This document shows positions 8,871 to 18,960 of a DNA stretch of 20,561 nucleotides, one piece after another. Source of the DNA: Fragilariopsis cylindrus CCMP1102 (taxonomy: Eukaryota > Bacillariophyta > Bacillariophyceae > Bacillariales > Bacillariaceae); assembly GCA_900095095.1 (NCBI GenBank), contig FMBT01000087.1, positions 1 to 20,561 on the forward strand. The letters are read 5' to 3'. Numbering within the stretch: position 1 is the stretch's first letter; every line of letters starts with the position of its first letter. Made by a program: the position numbers and the translations under genes. Under the pieces are notes generated by a model. The model had not been told where the DNA came from, searched no databases, and saw only the letters and a program-made list of their open reading frames with translations.

Positions 8871-10333
8871 ATGAAACAATGGGGCCCTCTTATAACCATT
8901 CTAGCGGTGGTATCTTTCACGTGGATACCTACACCGATGTCTTCCTTTATCTTGCCATGCCATGTAAAACAACATTCACAACTATATGCTGGCAACGACA
9001 ACAAAAGTAAAAGCAAGCCTACTATTACTGAGGAAGAACTCAAACAAAAACTCACGGAATACCTTGCAAAGCGGAAGGAAGAAAATGCAGATCAAGCCGC
9101 CGAAGCAATTAAGGGCACAATCGTGGGAGGTACACGAGGAAACGCTATTCTGGATTTCGTCAGTGGAGCACCTGTGAAGGAAAGAATTATTGAACGCGCA
9201 CCCGATATCTTTGATTATGACGAACTGTCCAAGTATGGATATTCTAATCTTGCCACACCAATTATGGGATTGGTAGGGGGACGACGGTCTGTCTACGAAC
9301 TGATGGGTATGGAAGCGCCACCATTATTGGGTCCTCCTCCTAAAAAGAAATTCGAAAAATTAAAATTCGACCGGACCGGTGAAGATGACAAGGCAAGATA
9401 TACAGGTCTCAAAATGGGACAAGTATTGGACGATAATATCATGGGAGAGGCTCTAGCTCTTGCCAACAAGAAGGCTAAGCAAGGAGACGAAATGCGTCCA
9501 AAATTGATGGAGGAAACCTATGTTCAACCTTTTGCAGGTACGTTGCGTTACTCGATAGATATTGTTTTACATTCTGTTTTGAATTAAAAGATCAGGTTTT
9601 CTTCTAATCGTTCATTTGCTCACGCACTCACACACTCACTCAAATTCACTCATTGTAACGATTAGACAAGCGCAACGTGGGACCGCAACAAACTCCAGAT
9701 TGGACAGCCGAGAAATTGGATGAATTTGCAATACAACAAGTAAGTCCTGCCTAAATGCACTGCACTGCACTGCACTGTGCTATATATGCAGATAACGTAT
9801 TTCATACAGACCTATGTAATTTCTTCTTAAAACAGCTAGTTTATAAGTTCTCGTTCGCTCACTATGCTAATGCAATACACTGATTAATCTTACAGGGTAA
9901 ATCCCAGGCTTGGGTTCGACGATCGCGATTGGGAGAATTTGTGAAGGATCCATCCGAAACATTAAATTTATCATGGGAGGATAGGTTGTATACCCTGTCA
10001 ACGGCTTTTCTTGTTGCCTTTGCCTTCGGTCGTGCAACGCCGAAATTTTTAGATATGATTGGTACAGTAGATAATGCTGATGGCTTTACTGATATACTAA
10101 AAATTCCTGCCTTGGCCTTAGCATTTGCGAGTTTGGGATCGAGTATTTTTTGTGCGGCTAGGTTGGCCCCCGAACGTAATCGAAATTCTTTTACATGGGC
10201 CATAAAAGGACTGTGTGGAGGACCACTCGCCATCCAACAGCTTAGAGAACTCGACCCACTCATAACTAGGGGGGAAGAAGAGGCCGCGACTGCGTATGCG
10301 AGACAACAAACGAAAACTCAACCTTTAGATTAG
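8871..10333 (+). CDS. Plastid-targeted conserved membrane protein of unknown function, three exons
   Basis: The exons are 8871-9537, 9666-9739 and 9896-10333, giving 392 residues with no frame break. The junctions read PFA-DKRNVGPQQTPDW and FAIQQ-GKSQAWVRRS, both uninterrupted. The start gives a signal peptide (about 1-25) followed by SSFILPCHVKQH, an ASAFAP-like site with a basic transit stretch, so plastid import through the complex-plastid membranes is likely. A charged, Lys/Glu-rich middle leads to GNAILDFVSGAP and GYSNLATPIMGLVGGRRSVYELMG. Exon 3 carries two hydrophobic segments, about 278-292 (LYTLSTAFLVAFAFG) and 317-337 (KIPALALAFASLGSSIFCAARL). I do not recognise a named family; an algal thylakoid or inner-envelope protein is the inference. 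Confidence 0.85.
9538..9665 (+). other. Intron 1 of plastid membrane-protein gene
   Basis: The donor is GTACGT and the acceptor is CGATTAG, 128 bp, phase 1. The last 9 nt (AACGATTAG, 9657-9665) are perfectly complementary to CTAATCGTT at 9604-9612, so the acceptor can pair with a CTAAT branch-point-like site. Confidence 0.8.
9740..9895 (+). other. Intron 2 of plastid membrane-protein gene
   Basis: The donor is GTAAGT and the acceptor is TCTTACAG, 156 bp, phase 0. It includes four copies of a 5-bp ACTGC unit at about 9754-9776 and CTAAT/TTAAT candidate branch points near the 3' end. Confidence 0.85.
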
Positions 10334-10457
10334 TATTATTCCATCCACACCAAGTTATGTTCTTTTTTCTTCTTCAATGCATTTTGAATTATTGCACGGA
10401 TCATCTATTATTGTTTAATATAGATAGATTAAAACAATTCAGATAATAATGATCACA
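10334..10457. other. Short convergent gap
   Basis: 124 bp separate the stop codons of the plastid membrane protein (+) and the histone-fold protein (-). The 3' UTRs of the two genes probably overlap or abut. Confidence 0.6.
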
Positions 10458-10951
10458 TCAGTCATAGTCATCCTCGTCTGCAATAATTTTGTCCAGCATA
10501 CGACTTTCTTTTGTATTTGTAGCATCAGCAATTGCTTTCTTCAACGGAGCATCGTCAGATGAAAACAACGAATTGTCCTTATTATTAGTGTTGTTGTCGA
10601 TGAAAGCACTACTTCTATATGTTCCAGAATCAGTTTTCCGCCGTCGTTTACTATTGTTGCTGTTGTTGTTGTTGTTTTCGTCCTTACTATTATCCGTCTG
10701 ATTTATTATTGATGACGATGGATGGGCTGCCGCTCCTCTTTTGTTTACTTGTTTCACTTTCACTTTTTTTACTGCGGGAATGTATTCTCTTAACGAAGAA
10801 ACACGGGCAGATCCATCTTTATCAATAACGTTTTCATAAGTTTCCTGTAGAAATTCCAACGAAGGATTAGAGGATGATATTAATCTCTTCAAATGTGTCG
10901 ACGTGATTAAAATTTGTTCGGGAGGTCCCTTCTCTCCTTCTTTATTATTTC

Positions 10952-10984
<33 letters not shown>

Positions 10985-11324
10985 AACTACTACTACTATC
11001 GTTACCATTGTCCAATCGTATCGCCTTCTCGACTATTGACTTCAGTAAGAGAGCAGCCGTTGTTGAAATCAAATCAAGAGATGGACCATTCAGTCTGGCC
11101 ATATTTGGCTCTTCTTTGTAGAGGAAATTTTTGATCTTAGATGGGTCGAACACATTCGTCAGTAATTGATCGTTAGTAATAGGTTGTTTCTGTAACAACG
11201 TGATATCATTAGAATTATGAGCATCATCATCTTTCGATATTATTTCTTGTTGTTCTTGCTCTTGCTCTTGCTGTTCCGTTTTGGTTAAAAGTTTGTCATC
11301 TCTACTGCTACGAGAGGTCGCCAT
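10458..11324 (-). CDS. Histone-fold protein (NF-YC/CHRAC-like) with polyglutamine loop
   Basis: A 288-residue intronless gene. After a Gln/Glu-rich N-terminus, residues about 61-165 follow a histone-fold pattern: short helix 1 (PSKIKNFLYKEEPNMARLNG), long helix 2 (PSLDLISTTAALLLKSIVEKAIR, 81-103), a loop expanded by ten Gln (115-124), strand plus helix 3 (ILITSTHLKRLISS), then LEFLQETYENVI. This helix order, with an interrupted second loop, resembles the CBF/NF-YC/CHRAC class, whose members pair with another histone-fold subunit to bind DNA or support DNA polymerase epsilon and chromatin remodelling. The C-terminal half is Asn/Ser-rich with a KRRRK nuclear-localisation-type cluster and an acidic tail (DKIIADEDDYD). 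The exact paralogue cannot be fixed from sequence reading. It is divergent with the TMEM184 gene at 11938. Confidence 0.7.
10953..10982. repeat. (CTG)10 trinucleotide repeat in coding sequence
   Basis: Ten pure CTG units on the + strand read as ten CAG (Gln) codons in the minus-strand histone-fold gene, inside the loop between helices 2 and 3. A pure codon run like this is prone to length change. Confidence 0.95.
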
Positions 11325-11937
11325 GGTTCAATTCTATCTTCTTCTTTTTCTTCTTCAATATATATCCCAATGTTTACTACACCTTCATCTCTTCACTCTT
11401 ACTTGTTGCCACCGTAATACTCTTTCGATCTTCTTTATATCTCTTAGAGAGACTTTTGTTTGCCGTGATTTTTGAGTCGTGGATTCGAATCTTGTACCGT
11501 ATCGTTTTCTGTATTCTCGAATTCAGTATGCCGTATTAAATTGCGCCGTGATATATTTTGATTCTGATTCAATCTACAATCTCAAATCAACTGTACTTTG
11601 AACTTCGTACTCCAAACTAGCTAGCTCTAGAGTTATTATCTGATATCTGATTAACGAAAACAACGTAGATTTAGATCCTGTTGATTAGCATTACCGGTAC
11701 AGCTACTACTGTTTATTCTTTAGTTAGAGGTGAGAGGGCAGGATTCACTTTAATTTTCGAACGGATAGAATAGGCACGAGACTGGATTATATCAATTTAT
11801 TGAAATAGATTTCATTCGATTCCTTCTGATTCATTCATTCCGCACAGAAATAGAAGAAAATATTTATTATTTGATTTTTTGTTTGAGCCGCTGTGATCGA
11901 GCAAAGCAAAACATTACTTTAATAGCAAGACGTCGCG
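11325..11937. promoter_or_regulatory. Shared divergent promoter region
   Basis: 613 bp lie between the starts of the histone-fold gene (-) and the TMEM184 gene (+). The first 130 bp are TTC/CTT-rich, probably the 5' UTR of the minus-strand gene. No TATA element or known motif is convincing, and no gene is seen. Confidence 0.4.
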
Positions 11938-14712
11938 ATGGAGGAAATTTCTTTATCAGGACATTCATCAGGACATTCATCAGGTCGCAAACCAAGTCGA
12001 CGGGCGTCACAGTCACCGTCGTATTTTAAGAACGTTGTACCACTCGGTCCGGATATTCCATTGCCATTGTCGTCAACAACAACAACAACAACAACGAAAA
12101 AGGATGGAGGAACAATAGTAAATTTTCAAATAACAACAACAACAACAACAACACCCTTGACAATAATGGCGATCAATTAAGCAGCCAAAGCATTTCCGGT
12201 ACCAACGGTGATACTACCCACGATGGAATAAATAACATTGCCAGCACCGGGGAGACCAGTACTAGTATTAGTATTTACAAAATTCCCCATGATCAACAAG
12301 GGGTTACTCCCATTACTACAAACGTCCGCTCCCGTCATCGTCATCGTAGTAATCGAAAACACCACCGTCGAGGAAAGCGACGGAAAAGATTACCAGAACA
12401 ACAACAGCATAAAAATGGGATTGAATACTGGAGTTCGTATTGCAATTACTGTTTATTTTTGTTGTATGATGGAATGGTGCGCAGTACGTTGTTGTATGAA
12501 TGTTGTCGCTCGAGTTTATCTTGGTGTACGGTGGTTGCTAGTTTAGCCGGCGTGATTTGGTATTCCTATGAACTCAAGAAGACAGGGTAAGTACTTCCAA
12601 TATTAGTTCGCACCAGAATTTATAATAATGTCTGTGTCTGTGTATGTGTTTTGATGGGAAAACAAACGGAAAATGATGCAGACAAATAATATTCAACCTG
12701 TGATACGACATTAATTATTTTTTTCCATTCGTTTTGTTCTGTATCGATTAACCCACTCATATTCATATGTTTTACGCTTTCTATCAATATCAATATCAAT
12801 ATCTATATCAATATCTATATCAATATCTATATCAATATCACAACAATGATTCTGTACTGTACTTTACTGTACTATAGAACGGATCCGCATTTAATCTTTT
12901 GGAATTCTGCGGGTCTTTTCGTTCTAATAGGATTTCCAATTTCTATTTACGGTATTGTCATGCATTTGTCAAATTATAATCAGCCCGAAACCCAAAATCA
13001 CATCGTGCGCATTCTGTGGATGGTACCCATTTACAGCATTCAATCCTGGCTTGGTTTACGTTTTAAGGATTACTCAATTTACTTCGAAACTATCAGAGAC
13101 TGGTACGAAGCGTATGTCCTCTATTCATTTCTGCAATATCTCATTCAAGTTTTGGGTGGAGAAGAAGCTCTATATTAATGCTCAAAGATAAGTCACCAAC
13201 AAGAGGCGTTCATATATGGGGATTGCAATACTGTGTCAAACCTTGGCTCATGGGTCAGCCGGTTCGAAAGTCGTATATGAACAACAAAGGACAAACCATC
13301 ATCACCAATAGTTCAATCGCCACTAAATCTGGTACAAGTTCTGCGATTTCAGCCGTCGAAACATCCGTAGGACATAATCAACAACACCCTCTAAATCAAC
13401 CAATTCGTAACAAGCCACTGAAACGAGTGCATTGGACGTCGCCATTTTTTCTCCGTTGCAAGTTTGGTGTCCTCCAATACGTCTTGCTGAAGTTTATATT
13501 GACAATTGCTGTTTTATCTTGGAACGAAATGGTCTGTACAAAGAGGGAGTTTTTAGTTACAAGGGAGGATACCTGTACATATCTATTGTGACCAATCTTA
13601 GTCAGACTTGGGCAATATATTGTTTCTTATTTTTTTATTTTGCCACTAAGAATGAATTGACACCGATCCGACCTGTTGGAAAGTTCTTATCTGTCAAGTT
13701 ACTAGTCTTTTTTACCTGGTGGCAGTCACTTTTTATTTCTATCCTCGGTCAAATGAACTTGATTCCTCATTACTATGGAAGTCCTGGTGGCACCAATGGG
13801 GAGGACCTTGGTTTGTCAGAACCAGACTGGACCGTTCCCCTCTCCGCTGAAGATGCAACTGCTCTTGATGAACTTGGCGGAAAAGCTTTTTGGTCCTTTC
13901 CCACAAGTCATACCGCGTCGACTGGAATTGTTGAATATTCACCTGAAGATGTCGCCAAGGCATTGCAAGACTATTTGATTTGCATTGAAATGTTTGTGTT
14001 TGCTATTGTTCATATTTTTGTCTTTCCCCACGACGAATATTCGCCTGAGGCAGTCGAAGCACGCGCAAAAGCTCTGAACCAAATGCCGAATCGAGATTGG
14101 AACAAACGATTGGGTCGCAAATGGAAAGAATTTGATAATAAAAGTGCGTGGAGCGGAACGACCAACACGTCTCGAGATTCAGCGGAGATCGAACTTCTGC
14201 CAATTAACAATCTACGAGATTATCGTGATAATCAACAGCAGGCGGCGCAATGCTCAAATGATACTAGTCTGACACACACCGGACGAAAGAATTCGTTCGA
14301 TGATGACGACCTTAGGGTTCATCCAATGGATAACTTGGAGGAAGATGAGTCGGAACAATATCCCTTACTGCTAGAAGAGGATGAAGACGGTAGTTTTGAT
14401 GATAATACGACGTATTCTGATGATGATGATGATGATAGTGATGAGACTGAAAGCGGTACGAATGCTGATTCTTCACGAGGGGACGAAGAGCAGGGAATAC
14501 CGTCCAAGAATCCAACAGCAGTGCGAAAAATGAATTTCGTTTCTGCTTTGTTAGACTCAACTATTCCGCAAGACCTACGAGACAATACAGTAGGTATTAT
14601 CAAGGGAGATTACGTAGTCGAAAGGAAGACCCTGTTGCACCATGCTGCAACTTCTGACAGCTACGATTTGTTCTCCCGTGTGCCCAAACACAAGAATGAA
14701 ACTCATATATGA
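11938..14712 (+). CDS. TMEM184/DUF300 family seven-helix membrane protein, frame broken three times
   Basis: Clear TMEM184 (organic solute transporter alpha-like, DUF300) signatures are present: FWNSAGLFVLIGFPISIYGI, then HIVRILWMVPIYSIQSWLGL, YEAYVLYSFLQYLIQVLGG, KSPTRGVHIWGLQYCVKPW, KFGVLQYVLLKF, then GYLYISIVTNLSQTWAIYC, ELTPIRPVGKFLSVKLLVFF and DYLICIEMFVFAIVHIFVFP. The first exon (11938-12586) is Thr/Asn-rich with a basic RSRHRHR stretch, and exon 2 is 12878-14712. Frames change at about 12123-12126 (T4), 13175-13176 (TT, right before an in-frame TAA) and 13512-13515 (T4); each needs one extra base. Exon lengths plus three bases give exactly 829 codons (828 residues). The C-terminal 230 residues are cytosolic-looking, with acidic Asp/Glu/Ser runs. 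The family acts in membrane transport or trafficking; the substrate here is unknown. Confidence 0.88.
12075..12153. repeat. Two AAC/ACA trinucleotide tracts
   Basis: Short runs of (AAC)n at about 12075-12096 and 12131-12152 flank the first frame change of the TMEM184 gene. They encode Thr runs in one frame and Asn runs in the other, so the exact switch point cannot be read from protein composition alone. Confidence 0.8.
12587..12877 (+). other. Intron of TMEM184 gene
   Basis: The donor is GTAAGT and the acceptor is ACTATAG, 291 bp, interrupting a Gly codon in phase 2 (KKTG-TDPHLIFW). It contains a TATCAA/TATCTA hexanucleotide array at about 12781-12840 just before the 3' end. Confidence 0.8.
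12781..12840. repeat. TATCAA/TATCTA hexanucleotide array
   Basis: About ten 6-bp units alternating TATCAA and TATCTA, lying inside the TMEM184 intron about 40 bp before the acceptor. Confidence 0.85.
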
Positions 14713-16214
14713 ATGATTATTTCTTTAAGCTGATATACGTTTTCTCTTTTTATATATACACGAAAAGATTACAACTAATGTTCATTTTAATCCGGTTGTA
14801 CAGTTACCTGTCCCACCAACTAAACTGTTGTCAAATCAATTGCCTCTTAGCATAGCATGCATGACATATAATATATCATGATCTGAGAAGATGATGTATA
14901 TGTTGGACAGAATCATACACCTTCAAAACTGGGTCTTCTATTGTAGTTTGTACATGTGTTTCATGCAACTGAGTCTAAAAGCATTAGTGGCTTCATATTT
15001 GATCTTTGATAGCTGGTATTTTCATTATTTGTTGTGTGTTTCTTCCTCTGTTTTCTCTCACACCTCTATTTGAAGTTCCACATCAGACACATGGAATTGC
15101 ATGAAAGTATAATATGCTTTAGATTCACAAATATTCTTCTAGCAATGAGATCTGGTTGTATCTTAAGTAACACATAGTTTGGCAGCCAAATGTTGAAAAA
15201 TCTACTACTACACTACATCAATCACATTCAAAATCTGACTGTGAACAAACAATAGATACAATATGTGAAAATAATTAGGTCTGTCAAAAAAAATAGTTCC
15301 ATCACCATGATTATAATGATGGAAAAATCTAACTACTCATTGTATAATTTCCGGTTCTTACTATGCACCATAATATATATAAAATCCAAACTTGATGTTT
15401 AGCAACAATATAAAAGATAGACACACTACTAACTACTACACTACTACAAAAGAAATGGAGATGCAAAGATAGAAGAAATACATGGCAAATAATAGTCAAA
15501 TAGCCAAATGTATAACATATAGACTGATGATATAGATTGTTGTCTCATATCAATATAATAAGAGTTGGTTTAGATAATTTTTGTCATATAGAAACTGTAA
15601 ATGCTGGGTCTCATTATCATCAACCATGTGTTTTTTGTGTGAAAATTGACATTGTCATGTTGCGTCTTCTAGGGAATGAATTTTGGCTATCCAACAACAA
15701 AGCTATTGCTGTGGTGTTACACCCGTGTAATACCAATACAAGCTAGTAGATTGCGTATATATTATAGTGTGTATCAGATGCAGTGTGCAAATAGAGGCAG
15801 TCGAATGCCTACACACTGAATATTGAATCAAAATGGAATAGAGAACACATCACCAACATTGAGTCATTGCTATGCTTGGCAGCAGAGAAAAATCAGTAGC
15901 AACAACGGTGACTAGGTAGTACACAACGAACACACAGCAACTGTACAGTAGCAACAACAAACAATAATTGAGACATAAGCAGCTTTGCATTGATTTTTTA
16001 GTATCCTGTGTTTGTCTACTGGCCGTTTATTTTTAACCGGTGCAAGCCGTTTCATAAACAAGATTCTATTCGTTACACTCGATCCTACCGGAAACACTTA
16101 AATTGACACTTTGCTTGGTAACTACATATGAATAAAGAAAGTAATCACCAATCACAATACCAGCAACTAGCTAGCTAGTAAGAGTCAATAGTATTTCACA
16201 GAGAGTACAGCAGA
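14713..16214. other. Gene-free AT-rich region
   Basis: 1.5 kb without a supported gene. Open frames at 14891-15073 and 15537-15746 are short, rich in Tyr/Phe/Leu/His and lack motifs or any upstream context. The stretch includes small ACTACTACA repeats (about 15420-15450). A CTAGCTAGCTAG run at about 16167-16179 lies in the probable 5' UTR or promoter of the next gene. Confidence 0.55.
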
Positions 16215-16937
16215 ATGTTCTTGAAACGTAACAAGTCAGACAAAATACACCGAAATGCCTTCGATGGTGTCGGAACTGAAGCCGTTGCAAATGCTCAAGA
16301 AGAAGTGAATGCCAATTCTTTCAATTATCCATCCAGTGGATTTATTTCTCGTATTGAGCACACATTATTATATACTATGATACGTGAAGCAGATATATTC
16401 CCCGCCGACACGGTCATTCAGACGATTGATGAGGAAAATTATTCTACATATCTTTACGTTCGTCCCAAACCAGGCACAAACATTTCCGAATATGAAGTTT
16501 CATATGCACAATTGACAGCAATACTTGCACTTGCTGCAGAAGAATGGCCATATGATTCAGAAATACCGCCAGTTCTTTGTCAGAAAATAACTCAATGTGT
16601 TTTGCGATATGCCAATGAACACGATCTAGATCGGAAAACAGAGACGGACGACTTACTACAACCTCTGTATAAATATGCATGCCGACGAGAAGCCAAACAA
16701 TCGAAGAAGATGTTAAAGTGGATAATACCGGCATTGGGGGCCTCCATTATTGTTGGCAATCCACTTCCAGCATATGCTGCACTTGTAGGTGCCAACTTAG
16801 CTCAATCTAGAGATATCGAAAAAGGTAATAGCAGTAATCATAATACAGATCGTATGATGAGTACGGGAGAACGGGCAGCTAACGTCGAACATACTTCATT
16901 ACTAGACGAAGATGGATATGATGATTTATCAATATAA
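16215..16937 (+). CDS. Unknown protein with one C-terminal hydrophobic segment
   Basis: A 240-residue intact open frame with normal, non-repetitive composition; I do not recognise the family. The basic N-terminus (FLKRNKSDKIHRNAFDG) has no signal peptide. Residues about 40-160 look folded and mostly helical (SRIEHTLLYTMIREADIFP, SYAQLTAILALAAEEWPYD, LCQKITQCVLRYANEHDLD). A Lys-rich patch (KQSKKMLK, 161-168) precedes one long hydrophobic stretch (about 169-197, WIIPALGASIIV...AYAALVGANL), then a polar acidic tail. This could be a tail-proximal membrane anchor or a membrane-inserting hairpin, with the bulk of the protein cytosolic. The start is the first Met in a clear switch to coding composition. 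The frame stays open for 61 codons past the TAA, which I take as chance. Confidence 0.75.
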   Translation: MFLKRNKSDKIHRNAFDGVGTEAVANAQEEVNANSFNYPSSGFISRIEHTLLYTMIREADIFPADTVIQTIDEENYSTYLYVRPKPGTNISEYEVSYAQLTAILALAAEEWPYDSEIPPVLCQKITQCVLRYANEHDLDRKTETDDLLQPLYKYACRREAKQSKKMLKWIIPALGASIIVGNPLPAYAALVGANLAQSRDIEKGNSSNHNTDRMMSTGERAANVEHTSLLDEDGYDDLSI

Positions 16938-17511
16938 ATGTTTACAAAAAAGTTCTACTATAATTACAAGGTTAAGTCAAAATTAAGCGAGATAGCCATC
17001 AAAGGACACAATGGATACAATGGATACTATGGTGACGAATATATTTGGAATTTTATGTATTTTCATGTATCGTTCAGCTGGTTGGTAATACCTTGTGAAG
17101 TTATTCTAAAGAGCATGCACTAAGGCACAACTCTGGAATTCTTCATATGTTTCGCAGACGATTATTGGCATGTAGCTAATAAATTAATGATCGGTATTTT
17201 AGTTGTATATATGTGTGGAAGTGATTTTGGACGATTTCACATCAATAATCGGTAGATTTTATAACAACGAAATGCTTTGAATACACCACCTCTACTCTAA
17301 TACATAATAACAAGGATGCATGATTCAACTATAAACAAACGATAATGCTGCTGTTAGAAACTGTAGTATCGGTATGCAATAAATAATTGATTGACAAATC
17401 TTCGTACAATTATTATCGCATAATTTATCTTTGATAGTTCTGATTGTTGAGCTCTGTTCAATATAACATGCATCGCAGGTAAATTAAAAAAAAAAAGTTA
17501 AAGTTTATTAT
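16938..17511. other. Convergent intergenic region
   Basis: 574 bp between two convergent genes. It has small GGATACAATGGATAC-type repeats at about 17010-17030 and an A10 run near 17487. AATAAA-like signals for the minus-strand gene lie right after its stop codon. No gene is supported. Confidence 0.55.
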
Positions 17512-18432
17512 TTATTTCATTGTTTTCCACGTCCACAGTCCCAAGAAGGAACCCAGTATTACACATAGAATATCGATTCCTAAAATTGGAATTCCTTGGA
17601 ATTGTGCCGTCAATGATGCACCTGGAAAATCCATATTTACTTTAATTAATGTAATTAATGCATCAGAAAACCCTTTCCCAAAAAGAACAAGACTAACCGC
17701 CAACAATGGGAATTTCAATGGATATTTACTTTCATTTTTTAATTTTTCTAACATTCTATTATTATTATTATTGGATTCTTGTAGTTGTGGATCAAACCAT
17801 GACTGTGACATCCCATCTGGTGGACATTTTATTTTATTTTCGATTATATTCGGAACAAGTTCTACTCGAATTGAATCCACTTCTTTACGTTTATAACCAA
17901 GTTCTTCAATCATAATCTGTTTCATATTTTGTGTTATCATAAAGACTTGTTTGGCTTCATTATTATCATTATCATTGTTATTATTATTATTTCCTTCATT
18001 TGATGGCATGTTGTCTTGAACATTATCATCATCAGTAGACGAAGAAACTAATGCAGGCATAGGCATTAAGGACTTTGTGCTGTCAAAATCTTCGTCTTGT
18101 CCATTATTATTCTCCCCATTGTCAACTCTTTCCTGGACGGTTATACCGTCATCGTCATCGTTGTCGTCAACTTTGTTGCTGTCGTCACCACCTTCTGCTG
18201 ATGCCAAAAGAGTGAGGAGGGGGGATTTTCCTATTGGTGATGGCGTACGTGACGTTTCTCCTAGCAACAGATTCAGATGATGATGTTTTTGTTTTGTCGA
18301 GTATGACGGCGACGGCAACGGCGACGAAGTCCAACAAAATGCACTACAAGAAAACACCGAAAGCAATATCACTACAGGTAATACTGTTAGTACTACTAGT
18401 GCTTGTGGTAGGAGCGATCTTTTGATTGTCAT
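17512..18432 (-). CDS. Plastid-type targeted membrane protein of unknown function
   Basis: A 306-residue intact frame. A long signal peptide (about 1-31, ALVVLTVLPVVILLSVFSCSA) is followed by F32-C-W and a Ser/Pro/His-rich basic stretch. SA|F is the canonical diatom ASAFAP-type junction, so plastid import is likely. Residues about 80-160 form an acidic, Asn/Asp-rich linker of low complexity. A conserved-looking segment follows (VFMITQNMKQIMIEELGYKR then EVDSIRVELVPNIIENKI, about 163-201). Two hydrophobic helices close the protein, about 240-265 (FPLLAVSLVLFGKGFSDALI) and 280-302 (IPILGIDILCVILGSFLGLW), ending WKTMK. I do not recognise a named family. Two C-terminal helices after a stromal or lumenal domain suggest a thylakoid or envelope protein; this is inference. 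It is divergent with the hydrolase gene. Confidence 0.82.
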   Translation of the reverse strand: MTIKRSLLPQALVVLTVLPVVILLSVFSCSAFCWTSSPLPSPSYSTKQKHHHLNLLLGETSRTPSPIGKSPLLTLLASAEGGDDSNKVDDNDDDDGITVQERVDNGENNNGQDEDFDSTKSLMPMPALVSSSTDDDNVQDNMPSNEGNNNNNNDNDNNEAKQVFMITQNMKQIMIEELGYKRKEVDSIRVELVPNIIENKIKCPPDGMSQSWFDPQLQESNNNNNRMLEKLKNESKYPLKFPLLAVSLVLFGKGFSDALITLIKVNMDFPGASLTAQFQGIPILGIDILCVILGSFLGLWTWKTMK

Positions 18433-18960
18433 GATTGCTAATGCTAGTAGCTAGCTAGCTAGATAGTCCGTCTGTTTATTGTAATAGTGAATAATAGTAG
18501 ATCAGCTTCAGCTACAGAGAGAGTAACGTTAGGCGGCTACGGTACGGTAAGTAGCTAAAATCTCTTAAGATACGCGTACGTACGTATGTACATACTGTGC
18601 GGTGCAGAAAGAAGATTTCAAATCTTTGCATGCTTTCCGTTGGGCTTAAATGATGATGTGTGCATTCGTACCTTTTCGATAAAATTCGATGTAGATTCTG
18701 TCACAACCAACCAACCAGCAACCTCACACTCATTATTTTACTACGGTATGCTTTCTCTTGAACGGTACAGCAAGTCGCGGTATTAGCGAAAGAAGAGTCG
18801 GTTCTGATGAAACAAACGATAAGATTTGCGAATGGAAGGAAGACGACGATAGCCTTGCATGCGATTTCAGGCAAGCGACACTTACTTCTTGCTTGGACGA
18901 AGCAACAACAGTAAACCTGCCCACCTGAACAGCAACCACATTATAACTGTACCCCCAAAA
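18433..18960. promoter_or_regulatory. Shared divergent promoter region
   Basis: 528 bp between the starts of the plastid-type protein (-) and the hydrolase (+). It contains an AGCTAGCTAGCTAG run near 18450-18465 and an alternating ACGTACGTACGTATGTAC tract near 18573-18590. No definite core promoter motif was found. The short frame at 18586-18786 has no protein features. Confidence 0.4.

Noticed and set aside
11478-11500. GGATTCGAATC resembling a tRNA T-loop
   Set aside because: The flanking bases do not form a T stem, and no acceptor or anticodon stem could be built around it.
14891-15073. 60-codon hydrophobic open frame
   Set aside because: It is isolated, its composition is what random AT-rich DNA gives, and there is no second exon or conserved motif.
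15537-15746. 69-codon open frame
   Set aside because: No recognisable features, and it lies inside a gene-free spacer.
16938-17123. 61 codons open in frame right after the TAA of the 16215 gene (possible readthrough extension)
   Set aside because: The extension has poor composition (Tyr/Asn/Gly from small repeats). The upstream protein already ends in a plausible acidic tail, and chance openness over this length is not rare.
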